A DNA stretch of 64,000 nt from Erythrobacter sp. AP23 (GCF_001542855.1 NZ_LNBY01000001.1:496001-560000), one strand, 5' to 3'; numbered from the stretch's first letter, positions 21,137 through 29,888 are shown. The notes: generated from the sequence alone by a model not told the origin. Numbers and translations are program-made.

Positions 21137-21218
21137 GGGTGCGCATGGCGCAATTCCTGCACAATAAGTTGCGTGTCGCGCCTTAGGAGCCCGCACCCGC
21201 GCAGGGCCGGCCTTCGCC

Positions 21219-22649
21219 CTATTTCATCATGGTCTTGATCGCCTTTTCGGTAGCCGGCCCATAGGGGGGCTTGAACCCGCCCAGCTTGGCCACGTCGATC
21301 TTGGGCTGCGTATAGACGCTGCGCGCATGGCTGAACTCGCGGAAACCCTCGACTCCGTGATAGCTGCCCATTCCGGACGATCCCACGCCGCCGAACGGCA
21401 GGTCCTCCATCGAGACGTGAAAAATCACGTCGTTCACCGTGACGCCGCCGCTGATTGTCCTCGCCAGCACCTTCTCGCGCTCCTCGCCGTCCTGGCCGAA
21501 GTAATAAAGACCGAGCGGGCGGTCGTGCTCGTTCACATAGTCGATCGCCTCGTCGATATGGCCATAGGTCTTTACCGGGAGCACGGGACCGAAGATCTCT
21601 TCCTGCATCGCCTTCATGTCCTCGTTGACGTTCTTGAGGATCGTAAGCGGCATCTTGCGGGAATTGGTGCTGGAAAAATCCTCATTTCCCGGATTGACCT
21701 CGATCACCTCGGCACCCTTGTCGCGCGCATCGGCAACCATGTCCTGCAGGCGGTCGAAGTGCCGGTCGGTGACGACGCTGGCATAATCCTCGTTGTCGAG
21801 CAGCGTGGGATACATGTTCGCGGTCCCCTGCCATACGCCGTGAATCGCCTCATCCTGCTTGCTTTCGGGGACGTAGAGGTAGTCGGGAGCAAGGCAAATC
21901 TGGCCCGCATTCATCATCTTGCCCAGAGCGACGCGCTCGCCCGCCTTGGCGAAATCCGCGCTCTCGCCCATGAAGACCGGGCTCTTGCCGCCGAGTTCGA
22001 GCGTCACCGGGACGAGATTCTTCGACGCGGCTTCCATCACCTTACGGCCCGTTGCGGTCGATCCGGTGAAGATAAGGTGGTCGAAGGGCAGTTCGCTGAA
22101 GGTCGCAGCCACTTCGGGACCGCCGGTGAACACCGCGCATTCGTCGGGCGTGAAATATTCCTCGACCAGCTCTTTGGTCAGCAGGCTGGTCTTTTCTGTG
22201 AACTCGCTCGGCTTGATCATGGCCCGGTTGCCGGCGGCGAAAATCTGCATCAGCGGACCGAAGCTGAGGTTGACCGGGAAGTTCCACGGGCTGAGGATGC
22301 CGACAACGCCCTTGGGTTCGTAGCGCACTTCGGCCTTCGCACCGAGCAGGCCGAGCGGGAACTGGACGTGGCGCCTATCCGGTCTCGCCCACTTGTCCAT
22401 GTGCTTGAGGCAATACTTCCCGAAATTCACCGTACCCGCGATGTCGGTGATCATCGACTGGTGCGGCGAACGATTGCCGAAATCGGCGGCCATGACCTTG
22501 CACAGGTCGTCACCATGATCCTTGAGCAGCTTCATCGCCCGCTCGATGCGGTCCTTGCGCAGCGCCATCGGCTCGGGGCGCATCTGGTGGTGCGCGGCCC
22601 GCTGTTTGCGCAGCACGGCTTCCATTTCGCTCTTCCGGTCGTCCGCCAT
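21219..22649 (-). CDS. Coniferyl-aldehyde-dehydrogenase-type aldehyde dehydrogenase
   Basis: 476 residues from the ATG at 22649, which has GGAGAG just upstream; the frame runs on to 22751 but that part has no ribosome-binding site. It is an ALDH-superfamily enzyme with GILSPWNFP, the general-base segment LELGGKSP and the catalytic Cys in NAGQICLAPDY. The overall sequence is closest to the coniferyl aldehyde dehydrogenase/CalB type, NAD(P)-dependent oxidation of an aldehyde to the acid. The true substrate is unknown. It diverges from a thiolase gene across a 104-base region that holds a PhaR-like operator. Confidence 0.88.
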   Translation of the reverse strand: MADDRKSEMEAVLRKQRAAHHQMRPEPMALRKDRIERAMKLLKDHGDDLCKVMAADFGNRSPHQSMITDIAGTVNFGKYCLKHMDKWARPDRRHVQFPLGLLGAKAEVRYEPKGVVGILSPWNFPVNLSFGPLMQIFAAGNRAMIKPSEFTEKTSLLTKELVEEYFTPDECAVFTGGPEVAATFSELPFDHLIFTGSTATGRKVMEAASKNLVPVTLELGGKSPVFMGESADFAKAGERVALGKMMNAGQICLAPDYLYVPESKQDEAIHGVWQGTANMYPTLLDNEDYASVVTDRHFDRLQDMVADARDKGAEVIEVNPGNEDFSSTNSRKMPLTILKNVNEDMKAMQEEIFGPVLPVKTYGHIDEAIDYVNEHDRPLGLYYFGQDGEEREKVLARTISGGVTVNDVIFHVSMEDLPFGGVGSSGMGSYHGVEGFREFSHARSVYTQPKIDVAKLGGFKPPYGPATEKAIKTMMK

Positions 22650-22661
22650 CGCTCTCTCCGT

Positions 22662-22690
22662 TTGATATTGCTGCAATGCAGCAGTAGGAT
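22662..22690 (+). promoter_or_regulatory. Candidate promoter of the thiolase gene
   Basis: TTGATA (22662-22667) and TAGGAT (22685-22690) are separated by exactly 17 bases. The start would lie near 22697, leaving a leader of about 57 bases with AAGGA-like sequence (GAAGGACA) before the ATG at 22754. The spacer is almost entirely the palindrome described in the next entry. Confidence 0.5.
22669..22683. promoter_or_regulatory. PhaR-like operator palindrome
   Basis: TGCTGCAATGCAGCA is a perfect 7+1+7 palindrome. It contains CTGC-N3-GCAG, which from general knowledge is the core reported for PhaR, the repressor of polyhydroxybutyrate granule genes in Rhodobacter and Paracoccus. It fills the -35/-10 spacer of the thiolase promoter and sits 20-34 bases upstream of the start of the divergent aldehyde dehydrogenase. 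A bound repressor would block the thiolase promoter and could affect both genes. The regulator itself is not in the window. Confidence 0.55.
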
Positions 22691-22753
22691 ATGGGCAACT
22701 CGATAGGTCGCCATTGGCAACCGATATTCCAGAACCGAAGGACATACACAAGC

Positions 22754-23950
22754 ATGACCCAGTTCAGCGCATCCGATCCCGTCGTCATTCTGTCTTACGC
22801 GCGCACCCCCATGGGCGGCATGCAGGGCGCCCTTGCCGACGTGTCCGCGACCGATCTCGGCGCCACGGCGGTCAAGGCCGCGGTCGAGCGCTCGGGCGTT
22901 CCCGTCGACAATTTCGACCGTACCTATATGGGCTGCGTCCTGCCCGCCGGTCTCGGCCAGGCCCCCGCGCGCCAGGCTTCGATCAAGGCCGGCCTGCCCA
23001 AGTCGGTGCAGGCGACAACCGTCAACAAAGTCTGCGGCAGCGGCATGCAGACGGTCATCATGGGCGCCGAAGCGCTCGCCAGCGGCACGATAGACTACGT
23101 CGTCGCCGGTGGCATGGAGAGCATGACCAACGCGCCCTATCTGCTCAAGAAGCACCGCTCGGGCGCGCGCCTCGGTCATGACACCACCTACGATCACATG
23201 TTCCTCGACGGGCTGGAAGACGCCTATGAGGAAGGCCGCGCAATGGGCACTTTCGCCCAGGCGACCGCCAACGATTACCAGATGACCCGCGAAGAGATGG
23301 ACGATTATTCGATCGAGTCGCTCCGCCGCGCCAATGCCGCGATCGAAAGCGGTGCCTTCGCGGGCGAGGTCGTCCCGGTCAGTTTCTCGACCCGCAAGGG
23401 CGACGTGACGGTCGAACATGACGAGCAGCCCGGCAAGGGCCGCCCCGACAAGATCCCGCAGCTGCGCCCGGCCTTCGCCAAGGACGGCACGATCACCGCG
23501 GCGACCTCGTCGTCGATCTCGGACGGTGCCGCCGCCGTCGTGCTCTCGCGCGAGAGCGTGGCCAAGGCCAACGGTCAGGAGCCGGTCGCCAAGATCGTCG
23601 CCATGGCGGCGCACGCGCAGGAGCCCTCGGAATTCACCATCGCCCCGATCGGCGCAATCGAGAAGGTCCTCGATGCGGCTGGATGGAAAGCCGACGAGGT
23701 CGACCTGTGGGAAGTCAACGAGGCATTTGCCTGCGTCGCCATGTTCGCCATGCGCGACATCGGCATTCCGCACGAGAAGATCAACGTCAATGGCGGCGGC
23801 ACCGCGCTTGGCCATCCGATCGGCGCCAGCGGCACACGCATTATCGTGACGCTGCTCAATGCGCTCAAGAGCCAGGGCAAGAAGCGCGGCGTCGCCTCGC
23901 TGTGCATCGGCGGCGGCGAAGCGACCGCGGTTGCAGTCGAGCTCGTCTGA
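22754..23950 (+). CDS. Acetyl-CoA C-acetyltransferase (thiolase)
   Basis: 398 residues, a normal thiolase length. The acylated Cys is in VNKVCGSGMQ (Cys94), GHPIGASG carries the catalytic His, and CIGGGEA near the C-terminus carries the second Cys. It condenses two acetyl-CoA to acetoacetyl-CoA or runs the reverse reaction. The ATG at 22754 has GAAGGA upstream. The PhaR-like operator in its promoter points to a PhaA-type role in polyhydroxybutyrate metabolism, but fatty-acid or ketone-body use is possible, so I give no symbol. Confidence 0.92.
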   Translation: MTQFSASDPVVILSYARTPMGGMQGALADVSATDLGATAVKAAVERSGVPVDNFDRTYMGCVLPAGLGQAPARQASIKAGLPKSVQATTVNKVCGSGMQTVIMGAEALASGTIDYVVAGGMESMTNAPYLLKKHRSGARLGHDTTYDHMFLDGLEDAYEEGRAMGTFAQATANDYQMTREEMDDYSIESLRRANAAIESGAFAGEVVPVSFSTRKGDVTVEHDEQPGKGRPDKIPQLRPAFAKDGTITAATSSSISDGAAAVVLSRESVAKANGQEPVAKIVAMAAHAQEPSEFTIAPIGAIEKVLDAAGWKADEVDLWEVNEAFACVAMFAMRDIGIPHEKINVNGGGTALGHPIGASGTRIIVTLLNALKSQGKKRGVASLCIGGGEATAVAVELV

Positions 23951-24006
23951 TGGTTCGGGCAATCCCCCAGCCCTGCCGCTTCGAGTCCAGGGATAGGGGG
24001 AGTGCC

Positions 24007-24447
24007 GTGAAGACGATTATCATCCTCGCGGCGGCCAGTGTTAGCCTGGCCGCCTGCGGGAGCGCCGAAGAAACTGAAGAGCCGGCCGAGCCGGTCGACG
24101 CGACGCTCGAGAGCACGGCTATGGGCGATCTGTCCGGCACCTATGAGATCGCCATGGCCGACGGCACCGTCATCCTCCAGACGATCAATGCCGACGGGAC
24201 CTATGTCGAAACCACGCCCGAAGGCGCCCGCACGGGTGGCGGCGCCTGGCGGCTCGGCGACGAAGGCCGGATGTGCTTCGACCCCGAGGGCGATGAGGGC
24301 GAGGAATGCTATGCGGGCGGAGCCCCGGGCGAAGACGGCGCTTTCGAACTGCGCGGCGAGGATGGCGAGGTCCAGTCTAGCGTGCGCCGAATCGATGCCG
24401 AAATCGACCAAGACACCGGCGAGACCGAGAGCGCCGCGACCGAATAG
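24007..24447 (+). CDS. Predicted lipoprotein, acidic
   Basis: 146 residues from a GTG at 24007 with a strong AGGGGGAG ribosome-binding site. The signal peptide IIILAAASVSLAAC ends in a clear lipobox. The mature protein is strongly acidic, and contains a beta-rich segment of the type LSGTYEIAMADGTVILQTI that resembles small lipocalin-like or WD/beta hairpin repeats, followed by a Glu/Asp-rich tail. Function unknown. It follows the thiolase by 56 bases on the same strand and may be co-transcribed; it converges on the SH3 gene. Confidence 0.75.
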   Translation: MKTIIILAAASVSLAACGSAEETEEPAEPVDATLESTAMGDLSGTYEIAMADGTVILQTINADGTYVETTPEGARTGGGAWRLGDEGRMCFDPEGDEGEECYAGGAPGEDGAFELRGEDGEVQSSVRRIDAEIDQDTGETESAATE

Positions 24448-24462
24448 CGCGGCAACCCTACG

Positions 24463-24939
24463 CTACGGCTCGCCCGCGCCCCACAGGCGCGATTCGCGGA
24501 TGTAGCCGGCACGATTGCCGACAGCGAATTCACACCATCCGTCCTCGCAATCGCCCAAGGCACCCACCACGCCCGGCTCGATTCGCCATTTGAGGGGAGC
24601 TTGCGGACTGTCGCTCGCGCGCATGTCGGCAAGGCCATCGCCGATGACGATGGCACCGCGAGCGGGATCGAGCAGGCGCGCGACGACCCAGCCCCGCGCA
24701 CCGTCCGGGTCCTCGATCAGCCGCCAGCCTTCCATCAGCCGGAGCACCTTTACCGGCAGGCCGGGACGACGATAGACCCAGTCTATCTTGTAATCGGCGC
24801 TCGGTCCGACGCGCATGTTCAGCACGCTGGCGCGAATGGACGCCCAATAGGGCACCTCGCGATCCTGCGCCTGGACCGGACCGGTCATTCCGACAAACAA
24901 CAGAATAAATATGAAAAGGCGTGCACCCATGCCTGTCAT
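24463..24939 (-). CDS. Secreted SH3-domain protein
   Basis: 158 residues with an N-terminal signal peptide ending near PVQAQ. Two bacterial SH3-like repeats follow: VLNMRVGPSADYKIDWVYRR with WRLIEDPDGARGWV, and a shorter C-terminal one around GDCEDGWCEFAVGNRAGYI. Such proteins bind peptidoglycan or peptides in the periplasm. A TTGACT-N17-GATTCA pair (24967-24962 and 24944-24939) overlaps the first ATG, so translation may actually start at the next ATG (24930), which would then be leaderless and still encode the signal peptide. Confidence 0.85.
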   Translation of the reverse strand: MTGMGARLFIFILLFVGMTGPVQAQDREVPYWASIRASVLNMRVGPSADYKIDWVYRRPGLPVKVLRLMEGWRLIEDPDGARGWVVARLLDPARGAIVIGDGLADMRASDSPQAPLKWRIEPGVVGALGDCEDGWCEFAVGNRAGYIRESRLWGAGEP

Positions 24940-25000
24940 GAATCGGCCAAAGTAGCCCGACAGTCAACGCCCTTGGCGCATGCCGTCACGGTGCGAATCC

Positions 25001-25030
25001 TTGACCGCTCCCCGCCCCGCGTCCTAGCGC
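25001..25030 (+). promoter_or_regulatory. Candidate promoter of the hydroxyacid dehydrogenase gene
   Basis: TTGACC (25001-25006) and TAGCGC (25025-25030) with 18 bases between. The -10 box ends only 10 bases before the ATG at 25041, so the mRNA would have almost no leader, consistent with the absence of a ribosome-binding site there. Confidence 0.45.
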
Positions 25031-25040
25031 TTGGCGCAAC

Positions 25041-26057
25041 ATGGAAAGTTCCGAAACCCGCCCCGCCAAGCGCCTCGAGCGCACGCCGCGCGTCGTCGTC
25101 ACCCGCCACCTCATGCCCTTTGTCGAGGAACGGATGGGTGAGCTCTTCGACGTGCGCCTCAATACCGACGACGTGCCGCTCACGCGCGAGCAGCTGGTAG
25201 CCGCGATGCAGGACTGCGACGTGCTGGTGCCGACCGTCACCGACCGCATCGATGCCGAAATGCTCGCGCAGGCGAGCGCAGACCTCGGCCTGATCGCCAA
25301 TTTCGGCGCGGGGACCGAGCATCTCGATCTCGAAGCTGCCGCAAGTCGCGGCATCATGGTCACCAATACGCCGGGCGTTTTCACCGACGATACCGCCGAT
25401 CTCGCCATGGCAGGGATCATCGGCGTTCCGCGCCGGATCCGCGAGGGCGTCGAGCTGATCCGCAGCGGCAAGTGGAGCGGCTGGACGCCGACCGCGCTGC
25501 TCGGCACCAAGCTCGCGGGCAAGGTACTCGGCATCGTGGGCATGGGACGCATCGGCCAGGCGGTAGCGCATCGCGCACGGGCCTTCGGGCTCGAGATCGC
25601 CTATCACAACCGCAAACGCCTGCCCGAAGCGGTCGAGCGCATGTTCCAAGCGCGCTGGGTCGAAAGCCTGGACGAATTGATGGGCGAGGCCGATATCCTC
25701 ACCCTGCACTGCCCGGCCGGGCCCGGCACGCATCACATGATCGATGAACGGCGGATCGGCCTGATGAAGGATGGCGCCAGCCTCATCAACACTGCGCGCG
25801 GCGACCTTGTCGACCAGGAGGCGCTGATCGCCGCACTGGAAGGCGGCAGGCTCGCGGGTGCGGGTCTCGACGTCTATCCCGACGAGCCCAATGTCGATCG
25901 CCGGCTCATCCGCCATCCGAACGTGATGACCCTCCCCCACATCGGCAGCGCGACGCGCGAAGGACGCGAGGAAAGCGGTCTCAAGGTCATCGCCAATATC
26001 CGCATGTGGGCAGACGGGCACAGGCCGCCCGATCAGGTTTTGACCGGGCTGGGCTAA
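25041..26057 (+). CDS. D-2-hydroxyacid dehydrogenase (glycerate/glyoxylate type)
   Basis: 338 residues with the D-isomer-specific 2-hydroxyacid dehydrogenase fold. FGAGTEHLDL, the NAD(P)-binding GMGRIGQA, NTARGDLVD (Arg) and the PHIGSAT His region are present. It fits D-glycerate dehydrogenase/hydroxypyruvate or glyoxylate reductase, but the substrate cannot be fixed from sequence. No Shine-Dalgarno is seen before the ATG, and the promoter lies just upstream, so a leaderless mRNA is likely. Confidence 0.9.
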   Translation: MESSETRPAKRLERTPRVVVTRHLMPFVEERMGELFDVRLNTDDVPLTREQLVAAMQDCDVLVPTVTDRIDAEMLAQASADLGLIANFGAGTEHLDLEAAASRGIMVTNTPGVFTDDTADLAMAGIIGVPRRIREGVELIRSGKWSGWTPTALLGTKLAGKVLGIVGMGRIGQAVAHRARAFGLEIAYHNRKRLPEAVERMFQARWVESLDELMGEADILTLHCPAGPGTHHMIDERRIGLMKDGASLINTARGDLVDQEALIAALEGGRLAGAGLDVYPDEPNVDRRLIRHPNVMTLPHIGSATREGREESGLKVIANIRMWADGHRPPDQVLTGLG

Positions 26058-26063
26058 CGAGAC

Positions 26064-26091
26064 TTGCCCACCGCGCGCCATACTGTAAGCG
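26064..26091 (+). promoter_or_regulatory. Candidate promoter of the NTF2-like gene
   Basis: TTGCCC (26064-26069), 16 bases, TAAGCG (26086-26091). The ATG at 26100 begins 8 bases after the -10 box, so this would again be a leaderless transcript. It begins 6 bases after the dehydrogenase stop codon. Confidence 0.4.
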
Positions 26092-26099
26092 CATGCACC

Positions 26100-26528
26100 A
26101 TGGACGAATTCTCGGCAAAGATCGAAGCGCTCGAGCATCTGTGGATGCGCGCATGGATGCAGCGTGACCGCAACCAGATGAAAGCCCTTGCTGCCCGCGA
26201 TTTCATCTTTCTACTCGGCTCGGAAAATCCCACCATCCTCGACCGCGCAAGCTGGCTGGAAGCGGCGACGACGCGCTTTCGCTGTACCGGCTATCGCTTC
26301 GACGAAGTCTACGTCCGTCGGCACGGCAACGTCGCGGTCTTCGCGACACGCGTGGGTTTGGAAGCGAAGATGGGCAATCACGATTGGAGCGGTGACAGCT
26401 GGGTTACCGACCTGTGGCAAAAATCGAAAGTTCGGCGAAAATGGAAGCTCGTCGAACGGGTCCTTTCCCGCCCCGACGGCGACGAGCAAATGTCGGCCGC
26501 GATCCGCTCGATGCAACTGTGGCGATAA
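26100..26528 (+). CDS. DUF4440/SnoaL-like (NTF2 fold) protein
   Basis: 142 residues from ATG 26100. The pattern ALEHLWMRAWMQRD...ALAARDFIFLL with the terminal KWKLVERVLSR fits the NTF2-like/DUF4440 family, small cone-shaped domains that act as ligand-binding or isomerase-like proteins. A longer frame from a TTG at 26064 overlaps the proposed promoter and is less likely. Function unknown. It converges on the nitronate monooxygenase-like gene. Confidence 0.8.
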   Translation: MDEFSAKIEALEHLWMRAWMQRDRNQMKALAARDFIFLLGSENPTILDRASWLEAATTRFRCTGYRFDEVYVRRHGNVAVFATRVGLEAKMGNHDWSGDSWVTDLWQKSKVRRKWKLVERVLSRPDGDEQMSAAIRSMQLWR

Positions 26529-26538
26529 GCGCCGCGTC

Positions 26539-27945
26539 CTAATCCCCCGTCAAGATCCGCTCGACTAGTTCCTTCACCGTCGGGGTGTAGTTGTTCGAAT
26601 AGAACGGATCCTGCTTGAAACGGTAAGCCGCGTGGCCGGCGAAAGCGAGGTTCTCGTCGGGGTCGCCGCCATGAGCGATGTCCTGGAGCGTCTTCTGAAT
26701 GCAGAAACTACGCGGATCGGCGAGGCGGCCGGTCGTGTGGTTGTCGTGGTCTTTCCAGCTGGAAAACTGGCAATGCGACAGGCAGCCCATACAGCCCTGC
26801 TGATCGGCGCGAATTCGTTCGGCGCTCTCGGGGGTGACGAACACAACCGTGTCATCGGGCGTCTTGAGCGGTTCGGTAAAGCCCTCGTGCATCCAGGCGA
26901 GCGCCTTCCTCTGATCGCCGGGATGCACGAAGAAATACTTCGCCTTGCCGTGATCCAGAAGCGGTATCGTGCCCTCTTCCTCATCGCGCTTGAAGATCGG
27001 GATCTGTCGCTCTGAACGATGCATGAGATCGTAGAGGAAGGGCGTCTTGACCGCACTGGAATAGAAGCCGGTGGGGCTGAACTTGTGCAGCAGCACGTCA
27101 CCCGGCTCGACCGTGCGCAGCATGTCCTTCCACACCTGCGGAATCGGGCTTTCCTTGGTCAGCAGCGGGCGGGTGCCGAACTGGAACATGATCTTGCCGA
27201 TTTCCGGATTGTCGATCCAGTCGCTCCATTCGCGCAGGAACCACACCCCGCCCGCCATGACGATCGCGGTGTCTTCGGAAACGCCTTCCTTGCGCATGGT
27301 CTCGCGCAGCGCCTTGACGCGGGGATAGGGATCCTCGGGGCTGCGCGGATCTTCCGCATTGGACAGGCCGTTGTGACCGCCCGCGAGCCAGGGGTCTTCA
27401 TAGACCACCGCCGCCATTAGCTCGGGAACTTTGGAATAGCTGCGCTTCCACAGCGCGCGGAAGGCGCGTGCGGAAGAGATGATCGGCAGGTAGTGGACGT
27501 TGTGCCGCGCGGCGATCTCGGCGAGCTTGTAGGGCATACCCGCACCGCAGGTGACACCCGTGACGAGACCCTGGCAGTTTTCGAGCACGCCTTCGAGAAC
27601 ACGCTGCGCACCGCCCATTTCCCAGAGCACGTTGATGTTGATCGCGCCCTTGCCGCCGGCAATATCGTGCGCGCGCTTCACCTGTTCGGTCGCTCCATCG
27701 ATGGCGTAACGGATCAACTGCTCGAAGCGTTCGACGCGGGTGGCCTGCGGATAGACCTGCGGGATCGGGTTGCCATCCTCGTCGTAGCTGTCGGCATTGA
27801 CCGCGCTGACGGTGCCGATTCCACCGGCAGCCGCCCAGGCACCCGAACTCATGTGGTTGGTGGCGGATACGCCCTTGCCGCCTTCTACCAGCGGCCAGAC
27901 TTCCTTGCCGCCATAGGTAATCGGCTCGAGACCCTTGAAACTCAT
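26539..27945 (-). CDS. Nitronate monooxygenase-like flavoprotein with C-terminal Cys cluster
   Basis: 468 residues, longer than typical nitronate monooxygenases (~320-380). The TIM-barrel FMN-binding features are present: the N-terminal loop GVSATNHMSSGAWAAAG, the GVTCGAGMP strand, IVMAGGVW and FQFGTRPLLT. The C-terminal extension holds C385-X2-C388-X3-C392-X22-C415 within a QQGCMGCLSHCQ context, suggesting a metal or Fe-S site. It may oxidise nitroalkanes or a different substrate, or act as an enoyl reductase. The methyltransferase-lipoprotein gene lies 5 bases upstream on the same strand. Confidence 0.82.
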   Translation of the reverse strand: MSFKGLEPITYGGKEVWPLVEGGKGVSATNHMSSGAWAAAGGIGTVSAVNADSYDEDGNPIPQVYPQATRVERFEQLIRYAIDGATEQVKRAHDIAGGKGAININVLWEMGGAQRVLEGVLENCQGLVTGVTCGAGMPYKLAEIAARHNVHYLPIISSARAFRALWKRSYSKVPELMAAVVYEDPWLAGGHNGLSNAEDPRSPEDPYPRVKALRETMRKEGVSEDTAIVMAGGVWFLREWSDWIDNPEIGKIMFQFGTRPLLTKESPIPQVWKDMLRTVEPGDVLLHKFSPTGFYSSAVKTPFLYDLMHRSERQIPIFKRDEEEGTIPLLDHGKAKYFFVHPGDQRKALAWMHEGFTEPLKTPDDTVVFVTPESAERIRADQQGCMGCLSHCQFSSWKDHDNHTTGRLADPRSFCIQKTLQDIAHGGDPDENLAFAGHAAYRFKQDPFYSNNYTPTVKELVERILTGD

Positions 27946-27950
27946 TTGGT

Positions 27951-28706
27951 TTACGCTTTCTCTTTCTTGGCGGGGCGCTCCGTCCCCTCGCCCAATGCCG
28001 CGCGATCGCCGCGGCAGGGCTCTATCTCTCCAGGTGCGGGCCTCGTAGCGGCTGCCTTGAACTGTGCATAGTACCCGGCCAGTTCGGGCGCGTCCTTGAA
28101 GGCCATCAACTCATAGCCGACCGCCTCGAATTCGCAGCTCAGCAGCAGCGGGTCGATGCCGTGCTGGTCGGTCGGCCGGTCGATGTCGACCACGACCACC
28201 TGCCCGCCATCGCGCAGCGCGGGCCACATCCGCCAGAGGAATTCATAGGGCTGTTCGATCTCGTGGTACATATGGACCATGAAGATCCGGTCGAAACTGC
28301 TTTCGGGAAGCATGGGATCGGCAGGTTCGCCCAGGCGGATCGAGACATTCTCGAGCCGGTAACGCTCGATCCGGCGACCGAGCCGACTGATCGCATCGCC
28401 ATCGATATCCTGCGCCAGCACGCGGCCCGTGTCGCCGACGCGTTCGGCCAGGCGAACGGTATAATAGCCATTCCCCGCACCGATATCGGCAACGGTCATG
28501 CCCTCGGCGATCTCGGCGAGATCCATCACGGTTTGCGCTTCGCCGCGACGGTCGCGCTGGTCTTCGGTCGAGAACTGGTTCGAACCCAGCTCGGAAACCG
28601 GACGGTCGGGCTCGGGGAAGCGCGGTGCGTCTTCGCCGCTCATCGCTTCGCCATTGCAGGCCGCGAGCAGCGCCAGCGCGGAGATCGAGGCAGAGCGGAG
28701 CCTCAA
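27951..28706 (-). CDS. Class I SAM methyltransferase-like lipoprotein
   Basis: 251 residues. The N-terminus [17 protein letters not shown] is a lipoprotein signal with Cys17. The following domain has SAM motif I ([12 protein letters not shown], about 72-83), the acidic loop AQDIDG and a post-motif [12 protein letters not shown], so it is a complete class I methyltransferase fold. Export of a SAM-dependent enzyme is odd because SAM is cytoplasmic. The protein may stay inside, may bind another ligand, or may have lost activity. The ATG overlaps the prfB stop (ATGA), so expression is coupled to release factor 2. Confidence 0.85.
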   Translation of the reverse strand: MRLRSASISALALLAACNGEAMSGEDAPRFPEPDRPVSELGSNQFSTEDQRDRRGEAQTVMDLAEIAEGMTVADIGAGNGYYTVRLAERVGDTGRVLAQDIDGDAISRLGRRIERYRLENVSIRLGEPADPMLPESSFDRIFMVHMYHEIEQPYEFLWRMWPALRDGGQVVVVDIDRPTDQHGIDPLLLSCEFEAVGYELMAFKDAPELAGYYAQFKAAATRPAPGEIEPCRGDRAALGEGTERPAKKEKA

Positions 28707-29830
28707 TCCTCGTCCTCCACCTCGACCGTTTCGCCTGTCACGCGCTGGGCGAGCGCGGCCGAAATGAACGGGTCGAGTGCGCCGTCGAGCACATCGTCGG
28801 GCGTGGGCGACTGAACGCCGGTGCGCAGGTCCTTCACCATCTGATACGGTTGCAGAACATAGGAGCGGATCTGGTGACCCCAGCCGATATCGCTCTTCTC
28901 CTGGTATTCGCCCGATGCCGCCGCCTCGCGCTCGGCCATCTCGCGCTCGAACAGTCGCGCCTTGAGCATGTTCATGGCGGTGGCGCGGTTCTTGTGCTGG
29001 CTGCGGTCATTTTGGCTGGCGACGACGATCCCGGTGGGCTGGTGGGTGATACGCACGGCCGAATCGGTCGTGTTGACGTGCTGGCCGCCCGCACCCGATG
29101 CGCGGTAGGTATCGATTTTCAGGTCGGAAGGATTGATCTCGATGTCGATGTCGTCGTCGATCACCGGATAGACCCAGACCGAGCTGAAGCTGGTGTGCCG
29201 GCGCGCCGAGCTGTCGTAGGGGCTGATTCGCACGAGGCGGTGCACGCCGCTCTCGGTCTTGGCATAGCCATAGGCGTTCTCACCCTTGATCAGCAGCGTC
29301 GCGCTCTTGATCCCGGCCTGTTCGCCGGCGGCATACTCGACCGTCTCGACCTTGAAGCCGCGGCGTTCGGCCCAGCGCGCATACATGCGCAGCAGCATGT
29401 CGGCCCAGTCCTGGCTTTCGGTGCCGCCTGCGCCGGCATTGATCTGGAGGTAGGTGTCGTAGCTGTCGGCTTCGCCCGAAAGCAGCGCCTGCACCTTGTC
29501 GCGGTCGGCGCGCTCGGCGAGTTTCGCCAGCGTATCGAGTCCCTCGCGCTCGATATCGGTGTCGCCTTCGGCCTCGCCCATCTCGACGAATTCGACGGCG
29601 TCGGCCATTTCGCTTTCGATCTCGCGGACGGTGTTTATCGCCGTTTCGAGGCGCTTTTGTTCCTGCGTGATCGCCTGCGCCTGCTTGGGATCGTCCCACA
29701 GCGTGGGATCCTGGACGCGGGCATCGAGTTCGTCGAGCCGGCGCAGCGCGCGTTCCCAGTCGAGCGACTGGCGCACCAGCGACAGCGCGGCTTCGATCCT
29801 GTCAATATGGGCCTGCCCCTCGGCACGCAT
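28703..29830 (-). CDS. prfB: Peptide chain release factor 2
   Basis: 375 residues, one continuous frame with no programmed frameshift near codon 25. GGQ, which catalyses peptide release, is at residues 248-250. The stop-codon recognition tripeptide is SPY (203-205) in place of the SPF of E. coli. It terminates translation at UGA and UAA. A GAAGGAAC ribosome-binding site precedes the ATG, and a promoter candidate lies in the 83-base gap after the PBP1A gene. Confidence 0.96.
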   Translation of the reverse strand: MRAEGQAHIDRIEAALSLVRQSLDWERALRRLDELDARVQDPTLWDDPKQAQAITQEQKRLETAINTVREIESEMADAVEFVEMGEAEGDTDIEREGLDTLAKLAERADRDKVQALLSGEADSYDTYLQINAGAGGTESQDWADMLLRMYARWAERRGFKVETVEYAAGEQAGIKSATLLIKGENAYGYAKTESGVHRLVRISPYDSSARRHTSFSSVWVYPVIDDDIDIEINPSDLKIDTYRASGAGGQHVNTTDSAVRITHQPTGIVVASQNDRSQHKNRATAMNMLKARLFEREMAEREAAASGEYQEKSDIGWGHQIRSYVLQPYQMVKDLRTGVQSPTPDDVLDGALDPFISAALAQRVTGETVEVEDED

Positions 29831-29860
29831 AGATAGTTCCTTCGATTGGGATTGGGTCCG

Positions 29861-29888
29861 CCCCTAAAGCGCGAGCGCGGATTGTAAA
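29861..29888 (-). promoter_or_regulatory. Candidate promoter of prfB
   Basis: TTTACA (29888-29883) and TAGGGG (29866-29861) on the minus strand, 16 bases apart. The start would be near 29853, with a 23-base leader that contains the GAAGGAAC ribosome-binding site. It allows prfB to be transcribed apart from the upstream PBP1A gene. Confidence 0.4.
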
